DNA of 64,000 bases, from positions 1,798,001 through 1,862,000 of the forward strand of contig OZ243932.1 of NCBI GenBank assembly GCA_965214035.1, written 5' to 3'. The stretch comes from JAJDYQ01 sp965214035. Its GTDB lineage: Bacteria > Pseudomonadota > Gammaproteobacteria > JAJDYQ01. The translations under genes were made by a program, and so were the position numbers. Below, piece by piece: positions 7,374 through 15,946 of this stretch. The notes beneath the pieces are model-generated. The model did no database searches and was not told the DNA's origin. It worked only from the letters and a program-made list of their open reading frames with translations. Positions within the stretch are counted from its first letter, which is position 1. Every line of letters begins with the position of its first letter.

Positions 7374-9016
7374 TCGGCCTGAGACAATTTTTTCGTCTGT
7401 TCCTCATTAACCGTGTTCTGGTTCGGCACGGCCTGGATGAGATTGTCCTGGAGGCACATATCCTCAGGCCGTTACGCTTTCTTGTCCATGCTGCACCCTG
7501 GAATTGGTTCTCTCACCACAAGGAGCCTCTCGGCAAGCGAATTCGCATGGCACTCGAAGACCTTGGGCCAATCTTTATCAAGTTCGGGCAGATGCTTTCC
7601 ACTCGTCGGGATCTGTTACCTTCGGGCATTGCCGAGGAACTGGCATTGTTGCAGGACAGGGTACCTCCGTTTCCAGGCAATCAGGCACGGGCCATGATCG
7701 AGAGCAGCCTGAGGCAGCCGATTGACCAGCTATTCGATGAATTCAGCGAGATACCTCTGGCTTCGGCTTCTATCGCTCAGGTACATACGGCCCGGCTGAA
7801 GGATGGTCGCGAGGTAGTCATCAAGGTGTTACGGCCCGATGTTGAACGCTGGATCAGGCATGATCTGAGCATCCTTTATACCATTGCCAGACTGGCCAAC
7901 CGTTATTGGAGCGAGGGTAAGCGCCTGCGGCCCATCGAGGTCGTGCAAGAGTATGAAAAAACCCTGATGGATGAGCTTGATCTGATGCGAGAAGCCGCCA
8001 ACGCCGCACAATTAAAGCGTAATTTTGAGGGTTCAGATTTACTTTATGTGCCGGAGGTGTATTGGGACTTCTGCCGCAGGGATGTGATGGTCATGGAGCG
8101 GATTCGTGGTGTGCCTATAGGCGACATGGATGCCCTGCGCACCGCTGGCGTCAATTTCCGTGAACTTTCTGAACGTGGTGTGGAAATTTTTTTCTCACAA
8201 GTATTCTCTTATAACTTTTTCCATGCAGACATGCATCCAGGCAATATCTTTGTCGATGTCAGTGATCCCGAAAAGCCACGTTATATGGCCGTGGATTTCG
8301 GCATTATGGGCAGTCTGTCACTTTCTGATAAACGTTATCTGGCTGAGAATTTTATCGCTTTCTTTGAGCGTGACTATTTCCGTGTGGCACAACTGCATGT
8401 GGATTCACGCTGGGTGCCGGAGGATACCCGTGTCGATGAGTTTGAGGCCGCAATACGTACTGTCTGTGAGCCCATTTTTGAAAAGCCACTGAAAGATATT
8501 TCCTTCGGCCAGTTGTTACTGCGTCTGTTTCAAACCGCACGCCGCTTCAATATGGAAATACAGCCACAATTGGTGCTGTTACAGAAAACCCTGTTAAATA
8601 TAGAGGGCCTGGGACGGACTTTATATGATGAGCTGGATTTGTGGGTTACCGCCAAGCCTTTTCTGGAAAGCTGGATGCGGGATCAGGTCGGATATCGCGC
8701 CCTGATAAGGCAACTCAGACATGAGCTGCCGTTGTGGGGAGAGAAACTTCCGCAACTGCCCCTGCTGGCCCATGAGTTTCTAAAACAGGCCAATGAAGGA
8801 AAGCTGAAAACTGACCGACGCGATGAATCTCTGGAGGAAATTAAAAGCCATATCACCGCAAACGGCAACAGACGCAGCAGGGCTATTGCCGGTAGCGGCC
8901 TGTTCATTGGTGCCGCTATTCTGCCGGCAACAACATCACTGGCACCATGGATCCCGGCCCTTGTCGGTATCGCCGGAATAGGGCTGCTGGTCAGCAGCCT
9001 CTTCAGAGACAGTTGA
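7370..9016 (+). CDS. ubiB: UbiB, atypical kinase/ATPase of ubiquinone biosynthesis
   Basis: 548 residues, the normal size. Seen: the family-specific KxGQ region (PIFIKFGQMLSTRRDLLP), the Ala-rich loop ASASIAQVHTA replacing the usual kinase P loop, VVIKVLRP lysine, FHADMHPGNIFV catalytic loop, and AVDFGIMG metal-binding motif. Two hydrophobic C-terminal segments anchor it in the membrane. Known: UbiB/COQ8 proteins support the Ubi complex through ATPase activity. Downstream comes a separate DM13-domain gene. Confidence 0.97.
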   Translation: MIGLRQFFRLFLINRVLVRHGLDEIVLEAHILRPLRFLVHAAPWNWFSHHKEPLGKRIRMALEDLGPIFIKFGQMLSTRRDLLPSGIAEELALLQDRVPPFPGNQARAMIESSLRQPIDQLFDEFSEIPLASASIAQVHTARLKDGREVVIKVLRPDVERWIRHDLSILYTIARLANRYWSEGKRLRPIEVVQEYEKTLMDELDLMREAANAAQLKRNFEGSDLLYVPEVYWDFCRRDVMVMERIRGVPIGDMDALRTAGVNFRELSERGVEIFFSQVFSYNFFHADMHPGNIFVDVSDPEKPRYMAVDFGIMGSLSLSDKRYLAENFIAFFERDYFRVAQLHVDSRWVPEDTRVDEFEAAIRTVCEPIFEKPLKDISFGQLLLRLFQTARRFNMEIQPQLVLLQKTLLNIEGLGRTLYDELDLWVTAKPFLESWMRDQVGYRALIRQLRHELPLWGEKLPQLPLLAHEFLKQANEGKLKTDRRDESLEEIKSHITANGNRRSRAIAGSGLFIGAAILPATTSLAPWIPALVGIAGIGLLVSSLFRDS

Positions 9017-9072
9017 ACCACCGAGGCAAATATGCTCCAATGGTTCATCAACAATGAGCTGCTTTTAGACAC

Positions 9073-9543
9073 ATGAAAAAATTGATTCTACTTTTCATCT
9101 CACACGGGGCCGTTTTCTCATTGGGCTTCGCTGTCGGCATCTATATGCTACCCATTCTGATCGCACCAGAAGGACCTGATCAGGCCGAGGTCAGCAGGAG
9201 TGCCCGGGGAGCGAGCTATACCACTACGTTCAGGCGGGACTTGAAAGGTAGCGATCTCGTTCATTGGGGAGATGGTTCTCTATCCATCGGTCAGGATACC
9301 ATTTCATTTATGGGCAAGCTGGCACCCGGCCCGGATTATAAGTTGTATCTGACACCAGAATATGTTGAAGACGAGGAACAGTTCAAGGCAATAAAAAGTC
9401 GATCAGCACGGGTCGGTGATGTGAAAACATTTGAAAATTTTGTTGTAGAGATACCGGACAATATCGACCCGGATGACTATACCACCGCCGTAGTCTGGTG
9501 CGAGACTTTCAGCCAGTTCATTTCAGCAGGGGCTTACCGATAG
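9073..9543 (+). CDS. DM13-domain membrane-anchored protein
   Basis: 156 residues with one N-terminal membrane helix (residues ~3-30) and a DM13-like domain. Signs of DM13 are GDGSLSIGQDTISFMGKLAPGPDYKLYL and the late WCETFSQFISAGAY, which carries the near-invariant Cys. Known: DM13 is a small predicted redox or electron-transfer domain found in secreted and membrane proteins. The active domain should face the periplasm. It follows ubiB by 56 bases and may share its transcript. Specific role unknown. Confidence 0.75.
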   Translation: MKKLILLFISHGAVFSLGFAVGIYMLPILIAPEGPDQAEVSRSARGASYTTTFRRDLKGSDLVHWGDGSLSIGQDTISFMGKLAPGPDYKLYLTPEYVEDEEQFKAIKSRSARVGDVKTFENFVVEIPDNIDPDDYTTAVVWCETFSQFISAGAYR

Positions 9544-9643
9544 CCCGCATCCGGTACCGCTGCTGCCATACCTGTGCATCGGCTGCAACGGGCTGGGACC
9601 GGCGTCCTCCTGTGTATTATCCTGTCGGACTTTCACCACAAGG

Positions 9644-11416
9644 ATGAATGTGAAAGATCAGCTTATTGAATTGTTGACTGCAGCGGTCAACCAGCTCAGG
9701 GAACAGGGCATCCTGGACATTGACCATATCCCTCCTCTGAAAGTGGAGCGCTCCCGCGATCCATCTCATGGCGATCTGGCCAGCAATATCGCACTTGTAC
9801 TGGCCCGGCCTGCCAAAATGAGTCCGCTCGATCTGGCGCACAGAATTGTCGATTCCATGCCTGATGTTGACTGGCTGGAAAAAACAGAAATTGCAGGACC
9901 GGGATTTATTAACTTCTTTCTGGAGTCCGCTCCGGTCAGCCGTATCATCCGTCAGATCCTGGAACAGGGCGATACCTTTGGATGCAATGAATCAGGCAGA
10001 GGCATCAGGGTTCTAATCGAGTTTGTTTCGGCCAATCCGACCGGGCCTTTGCATATTGGCCATGGCCGGGGAGCTGCCTATGGGGCTTCTTTGTCCAGCC
10101 TGCTGCAAGCCAACGGTTATTCGGTACATAATGAATATTATGTGAATGACTCCGGGCGCCAGATGGATATACTCGCGGCCAGTGTCTGGCTACGCTACCT
10201 TGAGCTGGCCGGTGTACAACTGCCCTTTCCAGCAAGCGGCTATCAGGGTGATTATGTCTGGGATATAGGCGCGACCCTGCATCGGGAAAACGGCGATGCT
10301 TTCCGTCATCCGGCTGAATCTGTTACTGCCGGCCTGCCCACTGATGGGCCGGGCGACGATGGGGAGTTATACATTGATGCACTGATCAGCCGTTGTCGGT
10401 CTCTGCTCGGCGAAGAACACTATCGACTGATACACCAACAGGGACTGACGGAGGTCACCGCCAATATCGCACGCGACCTGCGTGAGTTCGGTGTGCAGTA
10501 TGATGAGTGGTTTGCGGAGTCTTCTCTCATGGAGAACCACTCCATTCAGGGGGTGATTAACCAATTACTGGAGTCCGGCAATATTGAAGAACGCGATGGC
10601 GCATTGTGGTTTAAGTCTTCCACCTACGGCGATGAAAAAGACCGCGTCGTGCAACGCCATAACGGGCTGCATACCTATTTCGCTTCGGATATCGCTTATC
10701 ACATCAATAAACTGGAGCGTGGCTATGATCGCCTGATCAATATCTGGGGAGCCGACCATCATGGCTATATCGCCCGTGTCAGGGCCGCCATGACGGCACT
10801 GGGTACCAAACCGGATCAGTTAGAGGTGATGCTCGTGCAGTTCGCCTGTCTTTATGAAGGCGGTGAGCAGGTCAGAATGTCAACCCGCTCCGGTCATTTC
10901 GTCACCTTGCGCGAGCTGCGCCAGAATGCCGGCAATGATGCAGCCCGCTTTTTCTATGTCATGCGCCGACCAGACCAGCATCTGGATTTTGATATTGATC
11001 TGGCAAAATCCCGGTCCAACAAAAATCCGGTGTATTACATCCAGTATGCTCATGCCCGTGTCAGCAGTGTGTTCCGTGAACTGAAGGAGCGTGGCCTGCA
11101 TTGGAATATGGAACAGGGCCTGAATAATCTGGAATATCTTGCTGAGGAGCAGGAACAGGAGCTAATCCGGGTCATGTGCAATTATGCAGAGCTGATCGCC
11201 AACGCGGGAAGCCGGCATGAACCACATCAGATTACCTATTATCTGCGTGAACTCGCTCAGGCCCTGCATTCCTGTTATAACGCCCACCAGTTTATAGTTG
11301 ATGATGAATGCCTGCGTAATGCCCGCCTCTGTCTGATCAGGGCGGCACAGCAGATCATCCGCAACGGCCTGCGCATTATCGGCGTCAGTGCTCCGGATGC
11401 AATGCACCGCGACTGA
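9644..11416 (+). CDS. argS: Arginyl-tRNA synthetase
   Basis: 590 residues of a class I synthetase. The N-terminal Arg-S additional domain is followed by the HIGH-type motif TGPLHIGHGRG, then YYVNDSGRQMD, the WGADHHGY region, and a KMSKS-equivalent written as VRMSTRSGHFVTL, normal for ArgRS lacking the canonical lysine. The anticodon-binding domain ends the protein. A GTG at 9650, six bases after AAGG, is an equally good start and would shorten it by two codons. A SPOR-domain gene follows by 14 bases, as is common in gammaproteobacteria. Confidence 0.97.
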   Translation: MNVKDQLIELLTAAVNQLREQGILDIDHIPPLKVERSRDPSHGDLASNIALVLARPAKMSPLDLAHRIVDSMPDVDWLEKTEIAGPGFINFFLESAPVSRIIRQILEQGDTFGCNESGRGIRVLIEFVSANPTGPLHIGHGRGAAYGASLSSLLQANGYSVHNEYYVNDSGRQMDILAASVWLRYLELAGVQLPFPASGYQGDYVWDIGATLHRENGDAFRHPAESVTAGLPTDGPGDDGELYIDALISRCRSLLGEEHYRLIHQQGLTEVTANIARDLREFGVQYDEWFAESSLMENHSIQGVINQLLESGNIEERDGALWFKSSTYGDEKDRVVQRHNGLHTYFASDIAYHINKLERGYDRLINIWGADHHGYIARVRAAMTALGTKPDQLEVMLVQFACLYEGGEQVRMSTRSGHFVTLRELRQNAGNDAARFFYVMRRPDQHLDFDIDLAKSRSNKNPVYYIQYAHARVSSVFRELKERGLHWNMEQGLNNLEYLAEEQEQELIRVMCNYAELIANAGSRHEPHQITYYLRELAQALHSCYNAHQFIVDDECLRNARLCLIRAAQQIIRNGLRIIGVSAPDAMHRD

Positions 11417-11430
11417 CACAACCATCTCGA

Positions 11431-11997
11431 ATGCCCGCTCCAAAGAAAGTCAGGCTGCCCGAACATAACCGGCAATGCGGATTCTGCTGGAAGAGTGGGT
11501 TATCAGGAGTCGTCATGGGCACACTCGGCTGCTGGCTGGTTATGAGTGGCACAATTATCCCGGAAAATCTGACCGGCAACCCCGACAGCGATACCATCCT
11601 GCCAGAGGCGAAGGTAAATACGCCGGAAGAAGATGTCCTGGAAAATCTTCCCATTGAGTTTTACAAACTGCTGCCCAGCCGTGAGGAGCGTGTGGAACCG
11701 CATACTATCAGCCAACAGATTCGTGAAGGTTCGACGGGCACCACAACCGACAAGGCAAAACCATACCGGCTGCAAGCCGGCTCTTTCCGCAAGCCGGAGG
11801 ATGCCGAGCGGCGACGTGCCAGCATTTCAATCCTTGGCCTGGAGGCCGGAATTGAAAAGGTTACTCATGGAAACAAGACCTGGCATCGCGTCATGCTGGG
11901 GCCTTTTGAGTCACTTAGACACCTTGAGGCGACACGCCATCGCTTGAACAGCAATGATATTGAAAGTATTGTCCTGAAACTTAAATCAAGATCTTGA
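11431..11997 (+). CDS. SPOR-domain membrane protein (FtsN-like)
   Basis: 188 residues: short basic cytoplasmic start, one membrane helix (VVMGTLGCWLVMSGTII), an acidic linker containing PIEFYKLLP, and a C-terminal SPOR domain from about residue 110 (YRLQAGSFRKPEDAERRRASI... then WHRVMLGPFES). Known: SPOR domains bind denuded septal peptidoglycan. The FYKLLP linker motif and the position after argS match the family often annotated as FtsN-like cell-division proteins. Whether it is the cell's functional FtsN is not shown here. Confidence 0.85.
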   Translation: MPAPKKVRLPEHNRQCGFCWKSGLSGVVMGTLGCWLVMSGTIIPENLTGNPDSDTILPEAKVNTPEEDVLENLPIEFYKLLPSREERVEPHTISQQIREGSTGTTTDKAKPYRLQAGSFRKPEDAERRRASISILGLEAGIEKVTHGNKTWHRVMLGPFESLRHLEATRHRLNSNDIESIVLKLKSRS

Positions 11998-12053
11998 TTG
12001 GGCCGGTCGCGCCCCTATAATCCAGCGCGTCCGGTATTGTAAAGGTGCAACCT

Positions 12054-12947
12054 ATGCTGAGAATTGGTTTATTTCTGGCTACAAACATCGCTGTCATGTT
12101 TATCCTGAGCATCACGTTCAGCTTATTGGGGATAGGCGGCGTGTTGCAGGAAAATGGCGTCGATCTTGATCTCAATGCCCTTCTGATCTATTCCGCCGTG
12201 ATTGGCTTTTCCGGCTCCCTGATCTCGCTGTTGATATCAAAGTGGTCCGTCAAGCGGAGCATGGGAGTGCAGGTCATTGCTGATCCGGCCAATGACACCG
12301 AACGCTGGCTCAAGGAAACCGTGCGCCAGCAGGCTGAACGAGCCGGTATCGGAATGCCGGAGGTCGGGATTTTTAATCACCCCTCGCCCAATGCCTTTGC
12401 CACCGGCTGGAATAAAAACAATGCCTTGGTCGCCGTCAGTACCGGCCTCATGGAACACATGAACCGTGATGAGGTCGAAGCCGTACTCGGGCACGAAGTC
12501 AGTCACGCCGCAAACGGCGATATGGTCACGCTGGCACTGGTGCAGGGTGTGGTCAATACCTTTGTCATTTTTCTGTCACGGGTTATTGGCTTTGTTATTG
12601 ACCGGGTCGTCTTCAAGGTACAGCGCGGGCATGGACCGGCCTTCTGGATCGTATCCATACTGGCACAGTTTATACTCGGCATTCTCGCCTCGACCATTGT
12701 CATGTGGTTCTCCCGCCGACGTGAATTCCGTGCCGATGAAGGCGGTGCCCGACTGGCCGGCCGGCACAAGATGATTGCTGCCCTGAAACGTTTGCAGGCC
12801 GCACATGATTCGCCACCTCTGCCGGACGAGATGGCCGCATTGGCCATTAATGCCGGCAAGGTTCAGGCCATGTTTTCCAGCCACCCGCCATTGCAGGACC
12901 GAATTGCTGCCCTTGAGGCATTGACAGACAAACCAACTGTTTATTGA
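12054..12947 (+). CDS. htpX: HtpX, membrane zinc metalloprotease
   Basis: 297 residues from the ATG at 12054, which has AAAGGTG just upstream; a GTG at 12045 is a weaker option. Two N-terminal membrane helices precede the protease core with HEVSH (VLGHEVSHAANGD), two further helices, and the third zinc ligand region RREFRADEGGARLAG. Known: HtpX cleaves misfolded inner-membrane proteins together with FtsH. Length and order match E. coli HtpX (293). Confidence 0.96.
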   Translation: MLRIGLFLATNIAVMFILSITFSLLGIGGVLQENGVDLDLNALLIYSAVIGFSGSLISLLISKWSVKRSMGVQVIADPANDTERWLKETVRQQAERAGIGMPEVGIFNHPSPNAFATGWNKNNALVAVSTGLMEHMNRDEVEAVLGHEVSHAANGDMVTLALVQGVVNTFVIFLSRVIGFVIDRVVFKVQRGHGPAFWIVSILAQFILGILASTIVMWFSRRREFRADEGGARLAGRHKMIAALKRLQAAHDSPPLPDEMAALAINAGKVQAMFSSHPPLQDRIAALEALTDKPTVY

Positions 12948-12972
12948 TCTGTATATCACCATGGAGAAAGAC

Positions 12973-13209
12973 ATGTCAGAAGCTGCTATTGCCCAAAAAG
13001 AACCCTATGAAGTCGAGCTGGAACCCGGTACCTACTGGTGGTGCGCCTGCGGGCGTTCAAAGAGTCAGCCATTTTGTGATGGCTCTCATTCCGGAACCGA
13101 TTTTTCACCGGTTGAAATCAAAGTAACGAAGAAAGAGACTTTCTGGTTGTGCGGCTGCAAGGCTACCGCCGATGCCCCGCATTGCGACGGTGCCCATAAT
13201 AAATTGTAG
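12973..13209 (+). CDS. Small protein with two CDGSH iron-sulfur motifs
   Basis: 78 residues from the ATG at 12973, chosen because GGAG (12963-12966) lies six bases upstream; an ATG at 12961 would include the ribosome site. Two CDGSH-type [2Fe-2S] sites are visible: CACGRSKSQPFCDGSH and CGCKATADAPHCDGAH, each with three Cys and one His ligand. Known: tandem-CDGSH proteins are soluble redox-active proteins related to mitoNEET; bacterial roles are poorly defined. It lies just after htpX on the same strand. Confidence 0.93.
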   Translation: MSEAAIAQKEPYEVELEPGTYWWCACGRSKSQPFCDGSHSGTDFSPVEIKVTKKETFWLCGCKATADAPHCDGAHNKL

Positions 13210-13422
13210 GTCATCGCTGCATTAGTTGTGTCCGCACAGGTAACGGATCGGCTATTGATCAGGGAATGACATACAATAATCCCTTGACGAGGATGGAAAG
13301 CAACCAGATTTATCAGGGCCAACAGCAAGGGTGATCTGATGACTGACAGATGCCGAAAAGGTATCATGGAGGAATTTCATGAATCAAGTCTTGACTTTAA
13401 TCTGAAACTTGGAAATCAGGAA

Positions 13423-13894
13423 TTAAAACACCCAGTTTTCTTTTTGCATAAAACCCTCCAACCGGATACAGGGAATTTGAAAATACTCGCAGACATTGGG
13501 AATTTTTGCGGCATTCGGAGTGTACTTTTCTTCTGTTACCACGGAAGCATTAAGGTTTTTCGCTCTAGCAATGACGAACGGATCTGCTACAGGACTCCCT
13601 TTCAAACGATTTCTCTTATGAACCATTCCCCGAAAATGCCGCACTTGGAATATTTGTTTAACAAAACCAAATTCTTCAGCGGTTGGTTCCGTAAATAGTA
13701 TATTTTTCTTTATCTTTCACCCCTTCCGCAAGCGAATCATTGTAGGAACTTACTTCATTGTACACCTCGCGAACGGAAACCAGCTTTTCTTCACTAACAA
13801 GCGCATTGAATTTGTTCCATAAAGAAGGGAATCTTTCCGGGTAGTAATACCGAAAGAGATTGATCAGTGAATTACTGTCGAACACATACTTCAC
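13423..13894 (-). pseudogene. Frameshifted PIN-domain toxin (DUF4411 family)
   Basis: Two frames together make one DUF4411-type PIN protein. The N-terminal part (13894 down to about 13700) begins YVFDSNSLINLFRYYYPERF, with the first catalytic Asp, and runs out at GTNR. The C-terminal part in the next frame reads ILFTEPTAEEFGFVKQIF, then NRLKGSPVADPFVIARAK and VVTEEKYTPNAAKIPNVCE, with the remaining acidic residues. The frame break is in an A-rich run near 13700. It overlaps the upstream XRE/ImmA gene by ATGA, the usual operon order for this pair. Inference: the ribonuclease-like toxin is inactivated, unless the break is a sequencing error or is read through. Confidence 0.7.
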
Positions 13895-15057
13895 ACTGTC
13901 ACTTCCTGAGAAAGCATATGGTTCTCGAACTGACTAACGGATGCTTCCTTTATGCCGAGGAATTCAGCCAACTGGGGTTTTGAAATGCTCCCTCGATAAA
14001 ATTTCCTGAACGCTGCTTCGATATAGACTGTGCCTAAATAGACCCCTCGATTATTATAATAATTGCCCCCCGACGTTGTCCCCTTCGATTTTTTGCCCCA
14101 TTCTTCAACCTTCGATTGATAAAATGAATCCGAAGTCAATTTTAGATCATGGCACTTTCTCAACACGACTTCCCGACTGACGCTGTATTTTTTCGCCAAC
14201 TTCACCAAAAGTTCGTCCGTGAGTTCCCTGTCAACGACATGCGGCTTAATGTCTTCTGTCGGAACCAGAAATTCTCCCGCAAACCGATTGCAGAAAACTT
14301 CAATGCCCCTGTACTCATCCGCCATGTCACGAATAAAATCATCAGGGTGCGAGTCTATGCCGCCTGTTTTGAACAGAATATGGGCAAGCTCGTGAAACAG
14401 AGTGAATATCTGATGTGTTTTGGGACGGCTGTTATTAATATAAATAACAGGGAATTCTTCGTCATATAAACAGAACCCTGAATATTCCTCATTCCTGAAT
14501 GCGTCTTTGAAAACGAAAACGCCATGTCGCACCACCACATTACGCCAAAACTTTAAGGCATCATCGCTGGTTTTCAGAGTGCCCTGCTTATCGAGACCAA
14601 CACCAAGATATCTCCGTACTACCTTTGCGACCGAAAAAATAGCATCGGGACCGCCAATTTCAATATCAGTAAAAACCCGTTTTGAGGCAGGGTTGGTTCC
14701 ATCAAACAGCTCCTTGAGGTTTTCCTGCATGGCTCGTGCCTGCCGAACCAAATAAAGGAAACGAGGCCCCATCCGCTTGATTTCCGCCTGTGGAAGAGTG
14801 CGGAAAGATTCTCCGGCGGGCTTTTCCTCCGGTGGTTCCGGGAAAAAGAACAATGCCAGTGGACGCCTGTATATTTTATAGGCAAGCTGTTCCAACTGCG
14901 CATAAGTGGGACTCTCATCTCCTGCTTCCCACAGTCTTATGGTTTCAGCCGTTATTTTTTTCCGCTTCAGCTTTGCAACAACATCATCAATAGTGAACTC
15001 ACCCGTTTTCCGGGCCCAATACAACATTTCGGGATTCACGGAAATCTGATCGCCCAT
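13891..15057 (-). CDS. XRE-family / ImmA-IrrE metallopeptidase fusion
   Basis: 388 residues. The N-terminal ~60 residues form a helix-turn-helix (FTIDDVVAKLKRKKITAETIRLWEAG). A linker contains FFFPEPPEEKP, typical of this family. The ImmA/IrrE (DUF955) zinc protease domain carries FHELAHILF near the centre, with later residues EVFCNRFAGEFLVP as the second part of the site. The C-terminal ~70 residues may be another DNA-binding or dimer region (PQLAEFLGIKEASVSQFENH). Known: these are commonly paired with a downstream DUF4411 PIN gene, as here, in toxin-antitoxin or stress-response modules. It is intact, while its partner is frameshifted. Confidence 0.88.
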   Translation of the reverse strand: MGDQISVNPEMLYWARKTGEFTIDDVVAKLKRKKITAETIRLWEAGDESPTYAQLEQLAYKIYRRPLALFFFPEPPEEKPAGESFRTLPQAEIKRMGPRFLYLVRQARAMQENLKELFDGTNPASKRVFTDIEIGGPDAIFSVAKVVRRYLGVGLDKQGTLKTSDDALKFWRNVVVRHGVFVFKDAFRNEEYSGFCLYDEEFPVIYINNSRPKTHQIFTLFHELAHILFKTGGIDSHPDDFIRDMADEYRGIEVFCNRFAGEFLVPTEDIKPHVVDRELTDELLVKLAKKYSVSREVVLRKCHDLKLTSDSFYQSKVEEWGKKSKGTTSGGNYYNNRGVYLGTVYIEAAFRKFYRGSISKPQLAEFLGIKEASVSQFENHMLSQEVTV

Positions 15058-15228
15058 GGCTTTCGGCTGCCTCTGTTGATCAATCTGATGGATTGGAATT
15101 GTGTATTAACAGAAGCCAGTAATCAATAATTTTTGGTCAGTTTTATACTATTCTCTTTTTAAGTAACGCCGATCTTAACGAAAACAGAAAGCCTACACAG
15201 GAAGAATTGAACAAGCGGTGGCGGCTGG

Positions 15229-15540
15229 TTAAGAAGTAGTCAGACCATCCTTGCAGATTTTGCTACATAATTCCCCTAAAATATCTTCCGATTTTTTTAT
15301 GTGTCTGGGATTGATTTTACTGGTATCCATAGCTGCCAAATCTGATATTTTTTTGTGAAAATAATCCAGGCTTGTCCCGTGCAATAGAGGATTGAATCGG
15401 ATATAGGCCAGCTCGGACATACAGGCCATTATCTATGCTGTTCTATCGCTGTATGCCTGCCTGTAAGAAGGCAGTTCTTTTGACAGAAGAGCTTCAATTT
15501 CTTTTTTTTAGCTTTGTGAGGCTGCAATACTGTTTGACAT
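15229..15540 (-). pseudogene. Truncated, mutated copy of the lipase-like gene N terminus
   Basis: Starts with MSNSIAASQS as in the full copy at 17026, but the next codon is TAA, the frame then shifts, and a second stop precedes IMACMSELAYIRFNPLLHG. The readable part continues to DTSKINPRHIKKSEDIL and then loses similarity near 15275, ending in an unrelated tail. It is the broken end of the tandem duplication described separately. Confidence 0.85.
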
Positions 15541-15760
15541 TGGTTTTCCTCTTGCTTGTGTTATTTGGAAAGGGAACTATATAAGGGTTCCTGTTTATCG
15601 GCAGGAATTTCTGGAGTGGGTAATTGTTTGGCAACACACAGTTGCCGGCCCACTGTTCCCCCGGCCTCATTATTCGGAAATCCTCTCAGCTACCCATTGA
15701 GGAAACCTTATCAGGCATGGTTGACCCCAACCTGTGCAAACTCACAATGGCTTGCTGGCA
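15275..15760. repeat. 486-bp direct repeat, copy 1
   Basis: Matches 16761-17246 with a constant 1486-base offset at both ends, differing by scattered substitutions and small indels that cancel out. It spans the N-terminal codons of the lipase-like gene, its upstream region, and the last codons of the HicB-like gene. In this copy the HicB-like gene is complete and the lipase part is broken. Confidence 0.9.
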
Positions 15761-15944
15761 GAGGTTCGCCCTCTCCTTTCAGTCCCTCAAGGTGAAATTC
15801 AATGGCTTCCTTAACCAGCCGCAAGACCTCCTCTTTGGTTTCTCCAACGGCGATACATCCCGGAAGATCGGGAGCGCAAGCCCCATAACTGGTCTCGCCC
15901 TGCTCAATAACTACGGTAAGTTTCACGATCAAAGAAATTTCCAA
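15711..15944 (-). CDS. HicB-like antitoxin-family protein, orphan
   Basis: 77 residues, or 70 if the GTG at 15923 is used, which gives the common start VKLTVVIEQGETSYGA. The HicB signature PDLPGCIAVGETKEEVLRLVKEAIEFHLEGL is clear. Known: HicB folds as a degenerate RNase H and neutralises HicA. No HicA-like gene with the usual dsRNA-binding motif is seen nearby, so this is probably a stand-alone member. It begins two bases after the lipase-like stop, suggesting co-transcription. Its last ~15 codons lie in the direct repeat. Confidence 0.8.
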   Translation of the reverse strand: MEISLIVKLTVVIEQGETSYGACAPDLPGCIAVGETKEEVLRLVKEAIEFHLEGLKGEGEPLPASHCEFAQVGVNHA

Positions 15945-15946
15945 CG

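Noticed and set aside
13339..13698. Plus-strand open frame of 119 residues
   Set aside because: It lies opposite the PIN remnant, whose DUF4411 motifs are clear on the minus strand; the plus product matches nothing.
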